Source: CAZHHM01 sp964532225 (lineage in GTDB: Bacteria > Margulisbacteria > WOR-1 > JAKLHX01). From it: 35,967 nt of DNA. Each line of letters begins with the position of its first letter. Position 1 is the stretch's first letter. The stretch lies in NCBI GenBank assembly GCA_964532225.1, contig CAZHHM010000019.1, positions 1-35,967 of the forward strand. The letters are read 5' to 3'. The notes under the pieces are model-generated. The model saw only the letters and a list, made by a program, of their open reading frames with translations, did no database searches and was not told the origin of the DNA. Positions 32,377 through 35,967 of this stretch are shown piece after piece. The position numbers were made by a program, and so were the translations under genes.

Positions 32377-32880
32377 TCATCCCCTCCCTTCTTCTAGACC
32401 GAGCAAATTGAACCTGTAGAAAGCGAATGTCCGGGCGACCAGACGTCCGGCAGCGGTCAGGGAAAGCCGGCCTTCCCCGTCAGACCTCATAAGCCTGTCG
32501 CTGATAAGGTCCTGAGCCCTGTTCTCGATCTGCGCCGCCTTCCTGCTGTCCAGGTACCTACACACCTCTGCCTGGCTGCATTTTTTGCCTGCCTCGAGTA
32601 TCGCAATGATCATGAGAAGCGAGGGCGAATTTGCCTGCATCGCGGGATACGTAAGTATATAGCTGAAAGAGATCAACACATACAGTACAAGTATCGACGA
32701 TATATCATATTGTATGAACATCATACGCCCTATCAACGGCAGAGCTACGGCAGGCACAACAGTGTAGATCAAGAGAAGCAGAAGCATCTGTCTGTCCGGC
32801 CTGAACGCTCTCCACACGAGCACATGCACCGCAAAAGAGACAAAGGACAGTAGCAAAGGTATCAGCAGTATCTTTATCAT
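32377..32880 (-). CDS. membrane protein with C-terminal winged-helix domain (paralogue 1)
   Basis: A 167-residue protein with three to four hydrophobic segments (about 2-23, 32-50, 60-80) and a C-terminal winged-helix-like region from SLLMIIAILEAGKKCSQAEV through an RSDGEGRLSLTAAG wing, ending in FNLLGLEEGRG. The domain order, the DGEG turn in the wing and the LGLE terminus are shared with the next gene. It overlaps the radical SAM gene as ATGA and is followed by its paralogue after 4 bases, so both are tightly co-translated with glycosyltransferase genes. I do not know a described function for this architecture. Confidence 0.75.
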   Translation of the reverse strand: MIKILLIPLLLSFVSFAVHVLVWRAFRPDRQMLLLLLIYTVVPAVALPLIGRMMFIQYDISSILVLYVLISFSYILTYPAMQANSPSLLMIIAILEAGKKCSQAEVCRYLDSRKAAQIENRAQDLISDRLMRSDGEGRLSLTAAGRLVARTFAFYRFNLLGLEEGRG

Positions 32881-33992
32881 ATAAAATTCACATGCATAGG
32901 CGCCGGACCAGGGTCATCCGGCAGACTTGCATCTCCTTTCTTCAGGTCCCACAGGAACTCATTGACCTTGTGCTGAAGACAAAGTGTACCACAATCCGTG
33001 CGCGGGTCAAAGCCCTCGCTGGATAATTGCGACATAACATCCCAATAACGCTGGCTTTTCCAGATATCACGGAACCTGCTTTCAGCAATGTTGCCTATGT
33101 GGAACCTTTCCTTGAACTTGTCATTGAATAGCGGACCGCAGGGCGCGACCAGACCGGAACCTGACAGCTGCAAAATAAAGGGCGCCCCAAAGCATTTTGA
33201 GTACTTCCTTTTTCCTCCGCTCATGATCTTCGACCATTTGGCTTTCACAAGATACGGCCCCGCTGACATAGATTCGGCCTTTTCGAGTATCCCCTTGAGG
33301 TCCGGATATTTGGAATAATCAATCCCGAGAGAACCGAGCTCGTCGTCAGAACAGTGCTTGATAACAAAATAATCCGCGCCAAGTTCCCTTCCAAGCACAG
33401 CCAACGGGAGCACGTCATCCCTGAACTGCGGCATCAAGACCATTTGCATCCCTATAGTTACTGACAGTCCATTTTCCTTCTTGACGGATACAGCCCTTTT
33501 AATGGTGCCGATCACCTTTTCATAATGACCGGGCCCGACCCCATGAACCTTCATATACCTCTCAGGCGTTGCCGCGGAGATATTGAACCTCAGATATGTC
33601 AGCGCTGGAAGCACATCTTTCAGCCTTTCATCTTGGAGCGGATATCCGTTGGTCCCCAAAGCACAATCCAGGCCCTTTTCTTTGCATCTGAGTATGGCAT
33701 CGTAAATATAAGGGCTATGAGCGCTTTCACCGTCGCTCACAAAGCTTATCGCTTTTACTCCTATCTCCGCAGCGTCGTCTATAAAATCCATGACCGCCTG
33801 CCTGGAAAGTCTATGGTTTTCGTTCTCCTGCAGGGCGCCGTAACAATACATACATCTGTAGGAGCAGGCCCTGGTGAGCGAACAATCGATCGTAATCGGA
33901 GCTATCCTCTCTCCGCGCAGCCAGGCTTCGACCCTGTCCCTGTGCCAGGCGAGTTTTTGTCCGTCAAGTATTATATTGCCTTTAATGGACAT
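32877..33992 (-). CDS. radical SAM/SPASM-type protein
   Basis: A 371-residue radical SAM enzyme. CSYRCMYC (Cys43, Cys47, Cys50) binds the catalytic 4Fe-4S cluster and SAM, and FVSDGES near 84 fits the SAM-binding GGE region. The C-terminal third has further cysteines in SKCFGAP, VAPCGPL and DCGTLC, typical of a SPASM domain with auxiliary clusters. SPASM proteins modify peptides, proteins or sugars; no small precursor peptide gene is visible since both neighbours overlap it. It starts at an ATG sharing its A with the upstream GT2 stop. The context suggests action on a sugar or lipid-linked intermediate, which is inference. Confidence 0.87.
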   Translation of the reverse strand: MSIKGNIILDGQKLAWHRDRVEAWLRGERIAPITIDCSLTRACSYRCMYCYGALQENENHRLSRQAVMDFIDDAAEIGVKAISFVSDGESAHSPYIYDAILRCKEKGLDCALGTNGYPLQDERLKDVLPALTYLRFNISAATPERYMKVHGVGPGHYEKVIGTIKRAVSVKKENGLSVTIGMQMVLMPQFRDDVLPLAVLGRELGADYFVIKHCSDDELGSLGIDYSKYPDLKGILEKAESMSAGPYLVKAKWSKIMSGGKRKYSKCFGAPFILQLSGSGLVAPCGPLFNDKFKERFHIGNIAESRFRDIWKSQRYWDVMSQLSSEGFDPRTDCGTLCLQHKVNEFLWDLKKGDASLPDDPGPAPMHVNFI

Positions 33993-34804
33993 TAATTATG
34001 CTCTGACATTTTCCTGAAAGTGACCGATCCGCGAGCCAGTTTGGAGATATTGTCCTTTGAGTCCACACCTTTGACCATTTCTATGCCGCGGATGTGTATC
34101 TCATAGACCAGCTTAACGTAATCCCTGATGACGGACAGCAGGGACCTTAGGGTCATCGCTTTTGATCTTCTTTTTTCGGATGATGCAAGGAAGTTCGGGA
34201 CCTCGCAGAACAGGTAACCTTTCCTTATCAGCCTTATGAGCAGCTCCGCCTGGTAGAAGAACCCGTCGCTCATGACCTTGATGTCATCCATTATGCATTT
34301 ACGATAAAAAGTGGTGCCGTTGGTATAGTTAAGATTGATGCCGAAGGACATGTTTATAATGAACCTGTAGCTCGCAGAGACAAGCCTTCGCCATTTATCC
34401 CTTCTTTCGATATTGTGTATGAAAGGAACTATTATGTCCACGTCGTTGATGAGATAAAAAAAGGAAAGAGCATCTGCCGGATTGTTCTCGTTGTCAGCGG
34501 GGAACATCACAACGACCTCTTTGCAGGCGGCGTCAGCCCCGTCAAGAAAAGACTTTCCGATCCCTTTGTTCGTTCCGTGCTTTAAAAGTTTTACCGGCGA
34601 ACCTTTACTGCTGAAGCTCTCTGCGATCTCCCCCGTTCTGTCGCGGCTCCCGTCATCCACCACGACTATCTCGCCGTCGATCGAATACTTCTTAAACGCG
34701 TTCAGAACGGAGCCTATAGCTGCTGATATATGCTTTTCTTCGTTCAATGCGGGCATTATGACGGAAAGTGACGGAAGAGGCCTCTTGGGGCCGTCAATGT
34801 TCAT
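33992..34804 (-). CDS. GT2 family glycosyltransferase (DPM1-like)
   Basis: A 270-residue GT-A-fold transferase. LSVIMPALNEEKHI starts the fold, VVVDDGSRDRTGE gives the nucleotide-binding Asp50/Asp51, GTNKGIGKSFLDGAD follows, and FPADNENNP (Asp104) replaces the usual DADLQDP motif. No C-terminal membrane helix is evident, unlike the GtrB-like copy at 21462. It overlaps the GT87-like gene as ATGA and the radical SAM gene by one base. It probably transfers a sugar to polyprenyl phosphate or a lipid-linked acceptor at the cytoplasmic face. The Asn-containing variant motif leaves donor type open. Confidence 0.85.
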   Translation of the reverse strand: MNIDGPKRPLPSLSVIMPALNEEKHISAAIGSVLNAFKKYSIDGEIVVVDDGSRDRTGEIAESFSSKGSPVKLLKHGTNKGIGKSFLDGADAACKEVVVMFPADNENNPADALSFFYLINDVDIIVPFIHNIERRDKWRRLVSASYRFIINMSFGINLNYTNGTTFYRKCIMDDIKVMSDGFFYQAELLIRLIRKGYLFCEVPNFLASSEKRRSKAMTLRSLLSVIRDYVKLVYEIHIRGIEMVKGVDSKDNISKLARGSVTFRKMSEHN

Positions 34805-35967
34805 TGCACACTTCTTTTCTGCAAAGCTTCGATCATGGCCTTATAAGTTCCCTGGATGTTCGCGTCGTCCGGGGCCAGCTGCCTGGCTTTGACTATCTCT
34901 GACATGGATTCTTCGAGACGTCCGTTCCTGAAATACGCGATGGCAAGTAAATGATGGGCATCAGGCCCCTCTTTTTTTGAGGCGACCGCTTTCTCAGATG
35001 ACAATATGGCCCCCTCAATATTACCGGCATTGAAGAGCGATACTGCGACAGAGAAATGTTCCCTGTATGACGCGCTCTCGCCGTTGACCCTGGCCGTATA
35101 CAGCGCCGACAACAAGACGAGGACCAGGACCAACAAAGCCCAATTACGGTTGCTTTTTATGATGTACAAATGGTCCTTTATTCCCGCAGCGATCGGGCCT
35201 TCTTGAAAGGCCTGGAACACGGCATATGCGAGCATGAATGAGAGCAGCAGGACATTAATAATGACGCCAATACTGATGTCCGTCCCGCCGTCCGACGACA
35301 TGAAACCGAGAATATAGTAACTCTTCGGCACCATGACCAGCGCCAATAAAAGGGCCCACAAGACCTGCCCTTTTTTCGCCCCCTCATCGACAAACAGCAT
35401 TAACGGCACAAGCATATAGATCAGCTTATAGTCTGCCGAGATGTGTGGAAAGAGAAGGAACATCAGTGTCACAAGGAGCGTCTGCCTCCAAAGCTTCTTC
35501 TCCGCAAACACCACTGCGTAGGACACTGCCAGGGAGAGCCCTATGATGCAGTATTTGTATACCGAGAGGACAAAGCCCATATCAACGCTCTTTATCCACC
35601 CGGTCCAGTTGAGCAGGACCTTGATGAACGTGAACAGCGACACCCCTCGCTGAACGACATTATTCGCTCCCAACCAGAGGTTCCCGCTCTCAACGTTGAA
35701 ACCGGACAGCATGAAGTTAAGGTTCTCAAGGAACCCTCCTTTATGGAAAAGAAGGCTTACAAATGTGAGGGCGATCGCGTATCCGGCCGCCAAGAGGGCC
35801 TCTTTGTACCTTTTTCTGGACATGAAGAAAAGAAGGAAAACTGCGGGGAACAGCTTCATCGCTATGGCCCCTGCCAGGAACGCGGCGCTCAGGGCATACT
35901 TTTCTTTTTGGAACAAGTAGACAAAAGCGCAGACCAGGACGAACCCCAGCATCTCGAGATTCCCTCT
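34801..35967 (-). CDS. GT87-like membrane mannosyltransferase with C-terminal TPR, partial (5' end off window)
   Basis: The frame is open to the right edge of the window (388 residues visible). An ATG at 35952 is probably internal, since RGNLEMLGFVLVCAF... AIAMKLFPAVFLLFF matches the middle of GT87/DUF2029 polyprenyl-phosphate mannosyltransferases, where a glycine-rich turn precedes the helix and KLFP is conserved. About eight membrane helices follow, and the last ~85 residues (from SYREHFSVAVSLFNAGNIEG) form two TPR-like repeats. It should use a polyprenyl-linked sugar in the membrane. The TPR tail may bind a partner or acceptor. Coupled to the GT2 gene by ATGA. Confidence 0.75.
   Translation of the reverse strand, partial: RGNLEMLGFVLVCAFVYLFQKEKYALSAAFLAGAIAMKLFPAVFLLFFMSRKRYKEALLAAGYAIALTFVSLLFHKGGFLENLNFMLSGFNVESGNLWLGANNVVQRGVSLFTFIKVLLNWTGWIKSVDMGFVLSVYKYCIIGLSLAVSYAVVFAEKKLWRQTLLVTLMFLLFPHISADYKLIYMLVPLMLFVDEGAKKGQVLWALLLALVMVPKSYYILGFMSSDGGTDISIGVIINVLLLSFMLAYAVFQAFQEGPIAAGIKDHLYIIKSNRNWALLVLVLVLLSALYTARVNGESASYREHFSVAVSLFNAGNIEGAILSSEKAVASKKEGPDAHHLLAIAYFRNGRLEESMSEIVKARQLAPDDANIQGTYKAMIEALQKRSVQ

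Overview
The window is one continuous surface-polysaccharide / nonulosonic-acid biosynthesis locus. All 40 coding regions that I can support lie on the minus strand and are packed with ATGA, TGATG or few-base junctions. The longest spacer is 149 bases. I see no tRNA, rRNA, CRISPR, transposase or phage gene. Gene content (nucleotide-sugar enzymes, a nonulosonate pathway, a heptose-type module, membrane glycosyltransferases of the GT-C/GT87 kind) suggests a Gram-negative-type, probably uncultured bacterium of moderate GC. I cannot place the phylum from the sequence.

Read in the direction of transcription (high to low coordinates) there are four blocks. Block 1 (35967-29650) enters from the right edge: a GT87-like membrane transferase with C-terminal TPRs, a GT2 transferase, a radical SAM/SPASM protein, two small membrane proteins that each end in a winged-helix domain, and a large GT-C-type membrane transferase. 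Block 2 (29609-21077) follows a good sigma70-like promoter: an NAD-dependent epimerase, a split transketolase whose second subunit stops after the pyrimidine-binding domain, another epimerase, an MBL-fold hydrolase, an acetolactate-synthase-like ThDP enzyme, an HpcH/HpaI aldolase, an SDR, and a GtrB/GtrA-like pair. Block 3 (21025-6833) opens with an EPS-associated winged-helix regulator. It continues with a DegT aminotransferase, an FAD oxidoreductase, Gmd and Fcl, a deoxyhypusine-synthase-like protein, a nucleotidyltransferase, a PfkB kinase, an SIS isomerase, a TIM-barrel isomerase, a CBS-aminotransferase fusion, a CMP-sugar synthetase, the amidotransferase/HisH/HisF trio and a hexapeptide acetyltransferase. 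Block 4 (6683-1) is a pseudaminate-type operon: PseB, an RmlD-like reductase, a NeuB/PseI synthase, a GNAT acetyltransferase, PseF, a methylase, a Gfo/Idh/MocA oxidoreductase, and a GT-B-like protein cut by the left edge.

The likely joint output is one or more CMP-activated nonulosonates (possibly amidino- or methyl-decorated), GDP-fucose or a GDP-6-deoxyheptose, an NDP-heptose-like sugar, and an undefined ThDP-derived sugar, assembled by the transferases in blocks 1, 2 and 4. No Wzx, Wzy, initiating phosphoglycosyltransferase, ABC exporter or PseG-type hydrolase was found, so the locus must continue outside the window.

The most notable signals are: (a) the same promoter/operator module (extended -10 TGCTATAAT fused to a 19-bp perfect palindrome) in front of both the regulator gene and pseB, which points to a small autoregulated regulon; (b) a 111-nt in-frame insertion of heptamer repeats, flanked by an 8-bp direct repeat, inside the deoxyhypusine-synthase-like gene; (c) the tandem membrane winged-helix proteins; (d) the CBS-aminotransferase fusion; and (e) the ThDP/aldolase block with its minimal transketolase.
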